From Rhodothermaceae bacterium Tc-Br11_B2g6_7 (GTDB lineage: Bacteria > Bacteroidota > Rhodothermia > Rhodothermales > Salinibacteraceae), in NCBI GenBank assembly GCA_001564055.1, contig LKNB01000008.1, positions 1-64,000 of the forward strand: a stretch of 64,000 bases of DNA. Reading direction: 5' to 3'. Shown here in pieces: positions 56,217 to 64,000 of this stretch. The notes under the pieces are model-generated. The model was not told where the DNA came from, did no database searches, and saw nothing but the letters and a program-made list of their open reading frames with translations. How positions within the stretch are numbered: position 1 is the stretch's first letter; every line of letters starts with the position of its first letter. A program made the position numbers and the translations under genes.

Positions 56217-57533
56217 CTACGCTGACCGAGTAGCCAACCGCTGCGCCACCACATGCCACACCAGCCCAATCGCGATCAGGGCAAGGCCTGTCCCCCAAAT
56301 GACCGGCTCCACCCAGAAGGCAAGGAAGAGGCACCCAATGAGCCCGCCGATCGGGAAGATGGGATGGTAGAGGCGTTCCTCAGCCGAGAGCTGCAACGCC
56401 GAAAGGTTCGTCAGCGCATAGTAGATGAGCACGGTAAAGGCGCTAAACGACCAGGTGGTGCGTACATCACCAATGAGGGTCAGGCCCAGGATAAGGCCTC
56501 CGGTAACGATCACCGCTACCACCGGTGTGGTGCGCGCGGCGTTGAGCGTTGCGGTGGCCCCCGGCATATCGCCCTGTCGGCCCATGGCCAGCATCACGCG
56601 CGAGAGCCCCAGGATAAGATTGAGCAATACACCCAGCATCGCCGTGATCGCGGCCACACTAACGACGAATCCGATACCGGGCGCGGTGAGCGCCTGCGCG
56701 GCTACCTGCAGGGGTGCGGCGTCACCTTCGGCCGCCGCGCCAAGGCCATCCGCGCCGATCGCACCTACCGCAACGACGCTCACCGCCATGTACAGCCCCG
56801 AAACCACGATAACCGTGAGCACGATCGCGCGCGGAATGGTGACCGCCGGATCTTGCACCTCTTCCCCGAGCGTGGCAATGCGCCCGTACCCGGTATACGC
56901 CACAAACATGAGCGCCGTGGCGTGGAAAACGGTCGACCATGGGCTCGCATCAGGCGACTCCGGTGAGGCGAAGAATGGGGCAAGGTTGTCCGCGCCCGTG
57001 GCGAAGAGGTTGGGCAGGCCGCCGACCACAAAGTAGGCCAGCCCCGCCAGCGTAATGGATACGATGGCAATGTTCGTCCAGTTGGAGCGTCGGATACCGC
57101 TCAGCACTACGGCCGTCAGCACCACCACGCCAAGCACCGCCAGCGGCACGAGCCAGGTGGCATCGCCGCCTACCAGCAGCAACAGGTAGCCAGCAAACCC
57201 CAGCGCTGCCGTAGCCGCCGATGCGCTCTTGGCACAGAGAAACATCCAGCCGGCGGTAAAGCCCAGCGACGGACGCAGATACTTGTAGCCGTACGCGTAC
57301 GTGCCCCCGCTCACCGGATGATTGGCGGCCAGCTGCGCGCTGCTAAACGCATTGCACGTGGCCACCATCGCTGCCAGCGCAATCGCCAGAATCACCGCGG
57401 GTCCGGCGATACCCGCAGCAATACCCACGCTCACGAATACGCCCGTACCCACGATTGAGCCCAGGCCCATCATGGTCGCTCCGCCGACGCCAAGAGCCCG
57501 CGTCAGTCGCGGGCCAGAAGACTCATCGCGCAT
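56217..57533 (-). CDS. APC superfamily amino acid permease
   Basis: 438 residues, about twelve membrane helices. The family start is clear (RLTRALGVGGATMMGLGSIVGTGVFVSVG), with the unwound helix 1 GSIVGTGVF, a conserved helix 6 region (VFHATALMFVAYTGYGRIAT LGEEV pattern) and SGGTYAYGYKYLRPSLGF. It imports amino acids, exact kind unknown. The ATG at 57533 (MRDESSGPRL) is used; the upstream extension to 57710 has no family match. Transcribed away from the S9 peptidase gene, with which it shares a 230-base divergent promoter region. Confidence 0.9.
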   Translation of the reverse strand: MRDESSGPRLTRALGVGGATMMGLGSIVGTGVFVSVGIAAGIAGPAVILAIALAAMVATCNAFSSAQLAANHPVSGGTYAYGYKYLRPSLGFTAGWMFLCAKSASAATAALGFAGYLLLLVGGDATWLVPLAVLGVVVLTAVVLSGIRRSNWTNIAIVSITLAGLAYFVVGGLPNLFATGADNLAPFFASPESPDASPWSTVFHATALMFVAYTGYGRIATLGEEVQDPAVTIPRAIVLTVIVVSGLYMAVSVVAVGAIGADGLGAAAEGDAAPLQVAAQALTAPGIGFVVSVAAITAMLGVLLNLILGLSRVMLAMGRQGDMPGATATLNAARTTPVVAVIVTGGLILGLTLIGDVRTTWSFSAFTVLIYYALTNLSALQLSAEERLYHPIFPIGGLIGCLFLAFWVEPVIWGTGLALIAIGLVWHVVAQRLATRSA

Positions 57534-57763
57534 AATCAAGTTGGGCGTAGAGGGGAATCCGAGGCGCTCGTAGTGTAGCCACACAAGCTGCCAATATCTA
57601 CCAACCCCGGAATCCAGTACCCATCTTTTGCGCGTGGAGAGGTTTTGGTGCGATGGACCCTTTCGGACCGCTGTGCTTTCTCTTTGTACTTCGTTACAGC
57701 CGTTGGGCATCTACGCCAGGCGGCCCTTCGCACGTCACGATCTGCAACCCGACCGATCTTCCT

Positions 57764-59812
57764 ATGCTTTCATCTTACTCTTCGCGCCTACGCGCAGCAA
57801 CCGGAGCGCTGGCGCTGCTCTGTGCGCTGCTCTTCCTTCCCACGGCCCTTGCGCAGGGGCTTTCACCAATGGATGTGGCCGAGATTAAAACCGTCACCTC
57901 TGCGACGATTGCGGCAGACGGCCAGCATGTGGCCTACACCGTCTCGGAGCCAGCAGACCCCACCGAAGATAACGTGCCGGCCAGCACGCACCTCTACGTG
58001 ATGGACACCGAAACAGGCGAGGTCACCGCCTCCTACACCGAAAGTGGAGTGGGCAGCGTCGCTTTTCGTCCGGCGCACGGCACCGTGACCTTCCTGACCA
58101 GCGGTGAAGACGACGACGGCCGCGTGCTCTACGAGCTTGCCGTCGACGGGGAGGAGCCGACACGGCTGCTCGGCCACGCCACTTCCATCGCTGCCTACAC
58201 CTGGGCGCCCGATGGCGAGCGCGTTGCCTTTAGCGCAAACGAGGAGCTCGATATTCCCGAAGCCCCGCTCCCCTACCAGCCGGATCTGTTTGAGGAAAAT
58301 CAACCACAACGCCGCGCTTTCATTGCGGACCTCTCAGCCGACACCCCGGAGCCGCACCGCTTTAACGTTGACGGCACCGTCCACCTGATGCGCTGGAGCC
58401 CAGATGGCACCCAACTGGCCATCACCGAAACTCCGACGCCCGGGGTAGATGACTCCTTCATGGCGCAGTCCGTGCAGGTCGTTGATGCCGACTCCCGCGA
58501 CGTCGTAGCCAACATTGCCAACGCCGGAAAGATTGCGCAGATCAAATGGAGCCCCGATGGAGAGCACCTGGCCCTGCGGGCGGGTGACAACATCCACGAT
58601 CCCATTGACGGCCGCATCATGCGGGTTGCCGTAGAAGATGGCGCCATCCCGGAGAACATCCTGCCCGAGTTTGAGGGTAAGTTCGAGCAGATCCTGTGGA
58701 CGGACGATGACACCATCCATTTCCTCGCCAGCGAAAGCACGGCGCGCTCCTTCGGCACCATCGCGCCGGATGGCAGCGACTTCACCCGTATCCTGACAAA
58801 GGACGCTACCGCGTTGGCCAGCTTTACCCCGTCAGGTGCGGGCCACATCGTGTTCACCGCCTCCACACCCGAACACCCGCAAGAGGTGTACCTGCTACGT
58901 GACGGCACTGACAGCCCCGATCGCGTAACGCACCACAACGAGTGGCTCGCCGACCGGCAGCTTGGTACGCAAGAAGTCGTTCGCTACACGGCGCGCGATG
59001 GGCTGTTTGACATCGAAGGGCTGCTCATCTACCCGCTCGACTATGAGGAGGGCACCGCGGTCCCGCTCATCGTGATGGTGCACGGCGGCCCGGAAGCGCA
59101 TTACAGCAACGGCTGGCTGACCAACTACAGCATGCCCGGGCAGGTCGGGGCGGCCGAAGGCTACGCTGTCTTCTACCCGAACTACCGCGGCAGTACCGGA
59201 CGCGGGCTCGACTTTATCCTCAGCAGCCAGGGCGACCTCGCCGGGAAGGAGTTTGACGACATCGTGGATGGTGTCGACTACCTGATCAACCGGGGTATTG
59301 CGGATGAAGACCGCGTCGGCGTCACGGGCGGTTCGTACGGCGGCTACGCCAGCGCCTGGATGAGCACCTACTACTCCCCGCGCTTCGCCGCGGCGGTGAT
59401 GAACGTGGGCATCTCCAACAACATCTCCAAGTGGGGCACAAGCGACATCCCCGAGGAGCTCTACCTCGTCCACTCGCGCACCCGCATCTGGGACTCATGG
59501 GTCGACAACCTCAAGCGCAGCCCCATCTACCACGTGGACAACGCGCAGACGCCGATCCTCATCGCCCATGGCGCCGAGGATACGCGCGTGCACCCCGCGC
59601 AGTCGCTGGAGCTATACCGCCACCTGAAGGTGCGCAAACCTGAGGTGCCCGTGCGCCTGGCCCTGTACCCAGATGAAGGCCACGGCTATATCCGCGCCAG
59701 CGCCCGCCTGGATTATAACCTGCGTATGATGCGCTGGTTTGACACGTATCTGAAGGGGGACGACCCCGAAGCGACGCTGCCAGCCGGTAACGTGGAGGTA
59801 TCTGCCCAGTAA
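57764..59812 (+). CDS. S9 family prolyl oligopeptidase-type peptidase
   Basis: 682 residues. A signal peptide (ALALLCALLFLPTALAQG) precedes a TolB/DPP-type beta-propeller (HVAYTVSEPADPTEDNVPAS, WSPDGTQLAITET, WSPDGEHLALRAG) and a C-terminal alpha/beta hydrolase. The nucleophile is Ser524 in VTGGSYGGYASAW, the acid Asp in HGAEDTRVHP and the His in DEGHGYIRAS. It cleaves dipeptides or short peptides in the periplasm. The start at 57764 gives the signal peptide; the frame opens to 57653. A terminator follows. Confidence 0.92.
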   Translation: MLSSYSSRLRAATGALALLCALLFLPTALAQGLSPMDVAEIKTVTSATIAADGQHVAYTVSEPADPTEDNVPASTHLYVMDTETGEVTASYTESGVGSVAFRPAHGTVTFLTSGEDDDGRVLYELAVDGEEPTRLLGHATSIAAYTWAPDGERVAFSANEELDIPEAPLPYQPDLFEENQPQRRAFIADLSADTPEPHRFNVDGTVHLMRWSPDGTQLAITETPTPGVDDSFMAQSVQVVDADSRDVVANIANAGKIAQIKWSPDGEHLALRAGDNIHDPIDGRIMRVAVEDGAIPENILPEFEGKFEQILWTDDDTIHFLASESTARSFGTIAPDGSDFTRILTKDATALASFTPSGAGHIVFTASTPEHPQEVYLLRDGTDSPDRVTHHNEWLADRQLGTQEVVRYTARDGLFDIEGLLIYPLDYEEGTAVPLIVMVHGGPEAHYSNGWLTNYSMPGQVGAAEGYAVFYPNYRGSTGRGLDFILSSQGDLAGKEFDDIVDGVDYLINRGIADEDRVGVTGGSYGGYASAWMSTYYSPRFAAAVMNVGISNNISKWGTSDIPEELYLVHSRTRIWDSWVDNLKRSPIYHVDNAQTPILIAHGAEDTRVHPAQSLELYRHLKVRKPEVPVRLALYPDEGHGYIRASARLDYNLRMMRWFDTYLKGDDPEATLPAGNVEVSAQ

Positions 59813-59851
59813 TCTGGTGCCTCGTCGCGCTCATCACGAAGCAAGACCAAG

Positions 59852-59880
59852 CCCCCGGCCCGTGCGGTCGGGGGTTTTCT
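59852..59880 (+). terminator. Rho-independent terminator of the S9 peptidase gene
   Basis: CCCCCGGCC pairs with GGTCGGGGG with one G-U pair, around a CGTGC loop, and is followed by TTTTCTATTT. It lies 39 bases after the stop codon. Confidence 0.8.
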
Positions 59881-59962
59881 ATTTCCCGTAGATTAATGCG
59901 CCTTTGACATTTACCCACAACCCCCATATAATTAGAGATATGCGATTTTATTGTTGATGCTA

Positions 59963-60079
59963 CATTCATCCAGAAGGACTGAGGGAGCAGACCCTGTGAC
60001 GTCCTGGCAACCGCCGCCTGCTATGCAGATGCGGAAAGGTGCTACGTTCTGCCTTGCCTTGCGTGAGGGAAGATGAGTG
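59963..60079 (+). promoter_or_regulatory. SAM-I (S-box) riboswitch aptamer
   Basis: P1 is formed by CATTCATC at 59963-59970 and GATGAGTG at 60072-60079 (eight pairs, one G-U). P2 has AGGAC/GTCCT with the kink-turn bases TGA and TGTGAC around GAGGGAGCAGACCCT. The family core GGCAACC and AAGGTGCTA are present, and P3 is CCGC/GCGG. This is the Bacteroidota form of the S-box aptamer. With the terminator at 60112-60151 it forms a transcriptional OFF switch for the TonB receptor gene when SAM is high. Confidence 0.88.
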
Positions 60080-60111
60080 GAGGCTATAGCTTTCGTCTAT
60101 CAGGCGTTTTA

Positions 60112-60151
60112 AGAGCCCCCATTTATCTGTGGATGGGGGCTCTACATTTTT
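60112..60151 (+). terminator. Expression-platform terminator of the SAM riboswitch
   Basis: A perfect 11-bp stem (AGAGCCCCCAT with ATGGGGGCTCT) and 10-base loop, followed by ACATTTTT. It lies 32 bases after P1 of the aptamer and 174 bases before the receptor start, so it can control read-through into that gene. Confidence 0.85.
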
Positions 60152-60324
60152 GCCCCCTTCCGGCCCTCTCTGTAAGATGCGGCAGTGATCCCAAGTTCTT
60201 CGTGGTGAATGTGGTCCAGGCCAGACGCTTCTCGCGTTTGGCAGGCTGGAGCCCTGTAGCTCTCACGGCTGCTGGCTTCGGTCGCAATGCTGCGACTTTT
60301 CCTCACAAGACCGGGCACCTTAGC

Positions 60325-63030
60325 ATGAAACCTTACGCTACGACACTGCTGACCCTACTCCTTTCTGTCTTTTTCACCACCCTGGCCCTCGGCCAAGACC
60401 CCGCAACGCTTACCGGCACGGTAGCAGACGCCCGCGGCGAACCCCTGCCAGGTGCCAACATCGTCGTGGAGGGCGCCGATCGGGGCGCGGCGGTAGGTGC
60501 TGACGGCACGTACCGCATTGACGACATCGCCCCGGGCACGTACACCGTGCGGGTCACCTTTGTCGGGTTTCGGCCAGCGAGCCGCGAGGTTACGCTCGCA
60601 TCGGGCGCCGAGCAAACGGAAAACTTCACACTGCAAGAACGCGCCCTCCGGGGGGAAGAGATCACCGTGACGGTCGGTTCGCGAGCGGCACGCCGGGCAG
60701 CCGGCGAACTGGCGGTGCCGGTGGATGCTTTCTCCGCAGCTGAACTCCAGCGTACGGGCTCCACGGAAGTTGGGATTGTGCTGCAGCAGCTCTCGCCCTC
60801 CATCAACTTCCCCCGGCAGACCGTGGCCGACGGCATGGACGCCCTGCGCCCCTTCACCCTGCGCGGGCTAAGCCCCGATCATACGCTGGTCCTCATTGAC
60901 GGCAAGCGCCGGCATCGCACGGCCCTCGTCAATCGCCTGGGCTCAGGCGTGCAGAAGGGGTCCAGCACCGTGGACCTCAACGCCATTCCGTCCAGCCTGC
61001 TGGGGGGCGTCGAGATCCTGCGGGATGGCGCGGCTGCGCAGTACGGCTCTGATGCCATCGCCGGCGTGGTCAACCTGCGCCTGCGCGAAGGCGCTGTACC
61101 GCTGCGCATCAGCGGGGAAGTGGGCGGCCACGTGACGGATGACTTCGCCAATGACGGCACCACCTACAATCTGGCCGGGTCCTATGGTATTCCGCTGGGC
61201 AACGAGGGCTACTTCAACCTGTTTGGCGAGCTCCGCTTTCGGGACCCCACGAACCGATCGGGAGCGGATCCGCGCGATCAAATTGAGGAAGGCGACGCCG
61301 ACGTCGTATCCGACCAGAGTGGGAATGGCGTGCAGGAAGTCGCCGAGAAAAACAACCCCGTGGCTCAGCCGAACCACGCTTGGGGGAATGGCCAATCCGA
61401 CAACTACTACCTCTGGGGCAACGGGGCTTATCCGGTGGCTGAAAACGCCGAAGTCTACGCCTTCGGCGGCTACAGCTTCCGGGATGGGTTCGGACAGGGC
61501 TTCTACCGACGCGCGCTCGACGGGCGCAACTGGCCATCAATCTACCCGCAGGGCTTTTTGCCTAACTTCGACATCAAAACGACCGATTACTCCGCCGTGG
61601 GTGGTCTGCGCGGCTCGCTCGGCGCATGGGGATACGACCTCAGCGCCCAGACGGGAAGCAACAACTTTGAATACAATATCACCAACTCCCTGAACGTGAC
61701 GCTCGGTCCCGAGTCCACGCAAACGGACTTCTTCGCTGGCACCGTGTCACTGCAGGAATCGGTGGCGCAGCTTGACTTGACGCGTGAGGTGGACGCTGGA
61801 CTGGCGGGCCCATTGAACGTGGCCTTCGGTGGCCTCTTACGGCACGATCGGTACGAGATTGAGGCCGGCGAAGAGGCCTCCTGGATCGACGGACCCGTTA
61901 AGGAGAACCAGAACGGCGGCCGGGCAGCCCCGGGATCGCAGGTCTTCCCCGGCTTCCCACCCAGCACGGAGGTTGACGAGACCCGCACCAACGTGGGCGT
62001 CTACGCCGATCTGGAAGCCGACGTGCTTGAGAACGTGCTGGTGAATGTGGCCGGACGCTTCGAGAACTACAGCGACTTTGGCTCTACAGTAACCGGCAAA
62101 ATTGCGACGCGCTATCAGCCACAGGAATCGCTCGTCTTCCGCGGCGCCGCCAGCACGGGCTTTCGCGCCCCGAACCTGGCCCAGCGCCACTTCTCCCGCG
62201 TTTCCACCACCTTCATCGATGGTGAACCCTTCGAAGTCGGCCTCTTTCGCAATGGCGGCGACGTAGCCAATGCGCTTGGGGTGCCCGAGCTGACGGAGGA
62301 AAAATCCACCAGCGTCAGCGGCGGGCTTACGCTGAGCCCCAACAGTAATCTGTCGATTTCAGTAGACGGCTTCTTCACCGAAATCCGCGACCGTGTTATC
62401 CTGTCCGGTAACCTCTCCGGCGATGAGATCATCGATCTCCTCGAGGAGCAGGGCATCGAGACGGTGCAGCGGGTGCAGGTCTTCTCCAACGCCATCGACA
62501 GCCAGACCTGGGGCCTCGACGTGGCTGCAGACTACAGCACGCTGATCGGCGATGACGCAGTGCTCTACCTCCGGGGCGCTTTCAACTTCACGCGCAACGA
62601 GGTAACGAGCGGCCCGCGCACACCATCGGAGCTTGATCAGGCGTTCGACGAGAGCATCTTCGACCGCGGCGCCCGACTGGAGCTGGAGCGTGAACGCCCA
62701 AAAAGTACAGGCAAATTTACGGTTGAGTACGAACGCGATCCGTTTAGCGCGCTGGTCCGCGCCACCCGGCACGGCGAAACGCTGGTGCCGAGCAGCAACC
62801 CGGATAACGACTTCACGCTCTCGGCCAAAACGCTCTTCGATGCGGAGGTCAGCTACGCCTTCGCCGCCGAGCGTCTGACGCTATCGCTTGGCGTGCGCAA
62901 CCTGATGGACATCTACCCCGACCGCACACCAGACGGGCAGAACTTCAACGGCATCTTTCCCTACTCCACCGCCTCGCCGTTCGGCTTTAACGGCCGGTAC
63001 GTGTACAGCAAGATGGCGTTTACGCTGTAG
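60325..63030 (+). CDS. SAM-riboswitch-controlled TonB-dependent receptor
   Basis: 901 residues. A signal peptide (TTLLTLLLSVFFTTLALGQ) is followed by a carboxypeptidase-regulatory-like domain (about 25-105; DGTYRIDDIAPGTYTVRVTFV), a plug (VDAFSAAELQRTGSTEVG, TLRGLSPDHTLVLIDGKRRH, SLLGGVEILRDGAAAQYGSD) and a long barrel ending in SKMAFTL. The upstream frame opens at 60073 inside the riboswitch and is rejected. As SAM-I controls methionine and sulfur genes, this receptor probably imports a methionine or sulfur compound across the outer membrane (inference). No partner gene follows; a terminator does. Confidence 0.9.
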   Translation: MKPYATTLLTLLLSVFFTTLALGQDPATLTGTVADARGEPLPGANIVVEGADRGAAVGADGTYRIDDIAPGTYTVRVTFVGFRPASREVTLASGAEQTENFTLQERALRGEEITVTVGSRAARRAAGELAVPVDAFSAAELQRTGSTEVGIVLQQLSPSINFPRQTVADGMDALRPFTLRGLSPDHTLVLIDGKRRHRTALVNRLGSGVQKGSSTVDLNAIPSSLLGGVEILRDGAAAQYGSDAIAGVVNLRLREGAVPLRISGEVGGHVTDDFANDGTTYNLAGSYGIPLGNEGYFNLFGELRFRDPTNRSGADPRDQIEEGDADVVSDQSGNGVQEVAEKNNPVAQPNHAWGNGQSDNYYLWGNGAYPVAENAEVYAFGGYSFRDGFGQGFYRRALDGRNWPSIYPQGFLPNFDIKTTDYSAVGGLRGSLGAWGYDLSAQTGSNNFEYNITNSLNVTLGPESTQTDFFAGTVSLQESVAQLDLTREVDAGLAGPLNVAFGGLLRHDRYEIEAGEEASWIDGPVKENQNGGRAAPGSQVFPGFPPSTEVDETRTNVGVYADLEADVLENVLVNVAGRFENYSDFGSTVTGKIATRYQPQESLVFRGAASTGFRAPNLAQRHFSRVSTTFIDGEPFEVGLFRNGGDVANALGVPELTEEKSTSVSGGLTLSPNSNLSISVDGFFTEIRDRVILSGNLSGDEIIDLLEEQGIETVQRVQVFSNAIDSQTWGLDVAADYSTLIGDDAVLYLRGAFNFTRNEVTSGPRTPSELDQAFDESIFDRGARLELERERPKSTGKFTVEYERDPFSALVRATRHGETLVPSSNPDNDFTLSAKTLFDAEVSYAFAAERLTLSLGVRNLMDIYPDRTPDGQNFNGIFPYSTASPFGFNGRYVYSKMAFTL

Positions 63031-63063
63031 GCTTGTACCACAGGTCGATCAGCCACGCAGCGC

Positions 63064-63098
63064 ACCTCGCCCCGGCTTTGGCTGGGGCGAGGTTTTTT
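63064..63098 (+). terminator. Rho-independent terminator of the TonB receptor
   Basis: A 10-bp stem (ACCTCGCCCC with GGGGCGAGGT) and a ten-base loop, followed by six T residues. It lies 33 bases after the stop and three bases before the end of the convergent hydrolase gene. Confidence 0.9.
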
Positions 63099-63100
63099 AT

Positions 63101-63670
63101 TTATGACGGCACCGCGGTGTCAATGCCTGCCCGCAACATCGGCTGCACCGCCCGGAAGGCGTCGGTGCCAGCCCGCTCCAGCCACTCAAACGCGACCATC
63201 TCGCGCGTGACGATGGTGAGGCCCGCCTGCCGCATCCGCTCCAGCCCGCGTTGCTTATCTGACGGCCGCCGCGACCCTACGGCCTCATCCACCACAAACA
63301 CGTCGTAGCCAGCATCCGCAAGGTCGAGCGCCGTCTGCAGGACGCAGACGTGCGCTTCAGTGCCCGCGAGCATCACCTGCTCACGCGTGAGCACGTCCGC
63401 CACCCCACCCTCCCGCCACCAGGAGAAGTGGGTCTTCTCGTGGATCCTAATGTCCTCAACGCGCGAGCGCAGAGAAGCAACCGTAGGGCCGAGGCCTTTC
63501 GGGTACTGCTCGGTCAGGTGCGTGGGAATCTGGAGCTTTGCCGCCACATCCATGAGCCACCCGGTCGCCGCCACCACGTGGTCGCAGGCGTGAATGGCCG
63601 GCGCGAGACGTTCCTGAATGTCGATGACTACGAGGGTGCTTTCGGCGGCAGAGCAAAGCATGGCGTCCAT
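63101..63670 (-). CDS. Isochorismatase/nicotinamidase-like cysteine hydrolase
   Basis: 189 residues. Catalytic residues are Asp17 in STLVVIDIQERLAPAI, Lys79 in IRIHEKTHFSWWREGG and Cys109 in LAGTEAHVCVLQTALDL, the isochorismatase-superfamily triad, with the cis peptide before the Cys in AGTEAHVC. The tail (REMVAFEWLERAGTDAFR) is typical of the YcaC/hydrolase subgroup. Substrate is unknown; nicotinamide or another amide is possible. Convergent with the TonB receptor. Confidence 0.9.
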   Translation of the reverse strand: MDAMLCSAAESTLVVIDIQERLAPAIHACDHVVAATGWLMDVAAKLQIPTHLTEQYPKGLGPTVASLRSRVEDIRIHEKTHFSWWREGGVADVLTREQVMLAGTEAHVCVLQTALDLADAGYDVFVVDEAVGSRRPSDKQRGLERMRQAGLTIVTREMVAFEWLERAGTDAFRAVQPMLRAGIDTAVPS

Positions 63671-63694
63671 CGGTTTTATGAGCGGGCCTACACC

Positions 63695-64000
63695 TCAGTT
63701 ACGCGCGCGCTGCAGGTTTCGCTCCAACCGCATCCGGCGGCGGGTGTAGTTGCAGATCTCGCAGTCCGCGCCTGCACCGGGTGGATCCGGCGTGGCCAGT
63801 AGCGTAAGCGCTGCAGCTAAAAACTCAGTAAAGGCCGCATCATCGCGCGGGATCTCCACCCAGGTGGGGGTGAGTTGGACCATCGCCCGCTCGCCGCTAC
63901 AGAAGTCCACCAACTCCCCCGGGTTGAGACACAGCAGCCCCATCCGGGTGATGGGTGCCCGCTGCAACGCATCCGGGGCCGCCTGCTCAAGCGCCCACGC
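63695..64000 (-). CDS. Probable PD-(D/E)XK nuclease superfamily protein, C-terminal part (partial)
   Basis: Open on the minus strand from the window edge to a TAA at 63695; about 101 C-terminal residues are visible. The pattern ITRMGLLCLNPGELVDFCSG, WVEIPRDDAAFTEFLAAALT and the Cys pair near the end (GADCEICNYTRRRMR) resembles PD-(D/E)XK nucleases related to AddB/Cas4 that use a Cys cluster. The catalytic part lies outside the window, so the name rests on the C-terminus alone. 24 bases upstream of the isochorismatase gene on the same strand. Confidence 0.5.
   Translation of the reverse strand, partial: AWALEQAAPDALQRAPITRMGLLCLNPGELVDFCSGERAMVQLTPTWVEIPRDDAAFTEFLAAALTLLATPDPPGAGADCEICNYTRRRMRLERNLQRARN

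Noticed and set aside
60073-60324. Long N-terminal extension of the TonB receptor frame
   Set aside because: It runs through the riboswitch P1 and terminator and lacks protein-like character; the ATG at 60325 gives a good signal peptide.

Overview
The window is GC-rich chromosomal DNA from a bacterium of the Bacteroidota/Rhodothermota side of the tree, most likely a halophilic Rhodothermia (Salinibacter-like) organism. The support is direct: SusC/SusD-type and carboxypeptidase-regulatory TonB-dependent receptors, DUF4249 partner lipoprotein, almost no Shine-Dalgarno sequences, a very acidic proteome with poly-Glu/Asp linkers, and trehalose synthesis genes. The genus is an inference. No rRNA, CRISPR array, prophage block or replication origin was seen.

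Layout. 1-8285: housekeeping and membrane genes (AhpD-like peroxidase, MFS carrier, cold-shock protein with a clear terminator, AI-2E family permease, MntP-like pump, DUF427, DUF2157). 8376-11641: TonB receptor plus DUF4249 lipoprotein. 11674-13883: otsA-otsB trehalose pathway with a 3 x 13 bp tandem repeat between them. 13924-18664: small envelope and unknown genes, a RoxA-like ribosomal oxygenase and two tiny genes. 18717-25020: a beta-propeller/amidohydrolase fusion, tandem universal stress protein, DUF389 protein, tRNA-Cys and tspO. 25058-29525: DUF5996, pncB, an isolated phage-type tail tube gene and a gene broken by an amber codon.

29657-42818 is a coherent polysaccharide utilisation locus: LacI regulator, two palindromic operators, SusC, SusD, a multidomain GH16 beta-glucanase, a GH3 beta-glucosidase and a sugar porter. 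The logic is capture and cutting of a beta-glucan at the surface, trimming to glucose, and import, with the LacI protein de-repressing the set. 42861-47047 holds DUF2892, a GlpA-like dehydrogenase, a DEDDh exonuclease and a DUF4236 protein.

47143-52168 is the most intriguing unit: five tightly packed minus-strand genes for two esterase-fold hydrolases, a class-I glutamine amidotransferase and two different ATP-grasp ligases, which looks like an uncharacterised peptide or amide biosynthesis pathway. It is followed by a PM20D1-like M20 peptidase/propeller lipoprotein pair, then a REP-associated tyrosine transposase (RAYT) between two long palindrome-rich repeats, an APC permease and an S9 peptidase.

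59963-63030 is a SAM-I type riboswitch with a terminator in front of a TonB-dependent receptor, suggesting outer-membrane uptake of a methionine-related compound. The window closes with an isochorismatase-family hydrolase and the C-terminal part of a probable PD-(D/E)XK nuclease.
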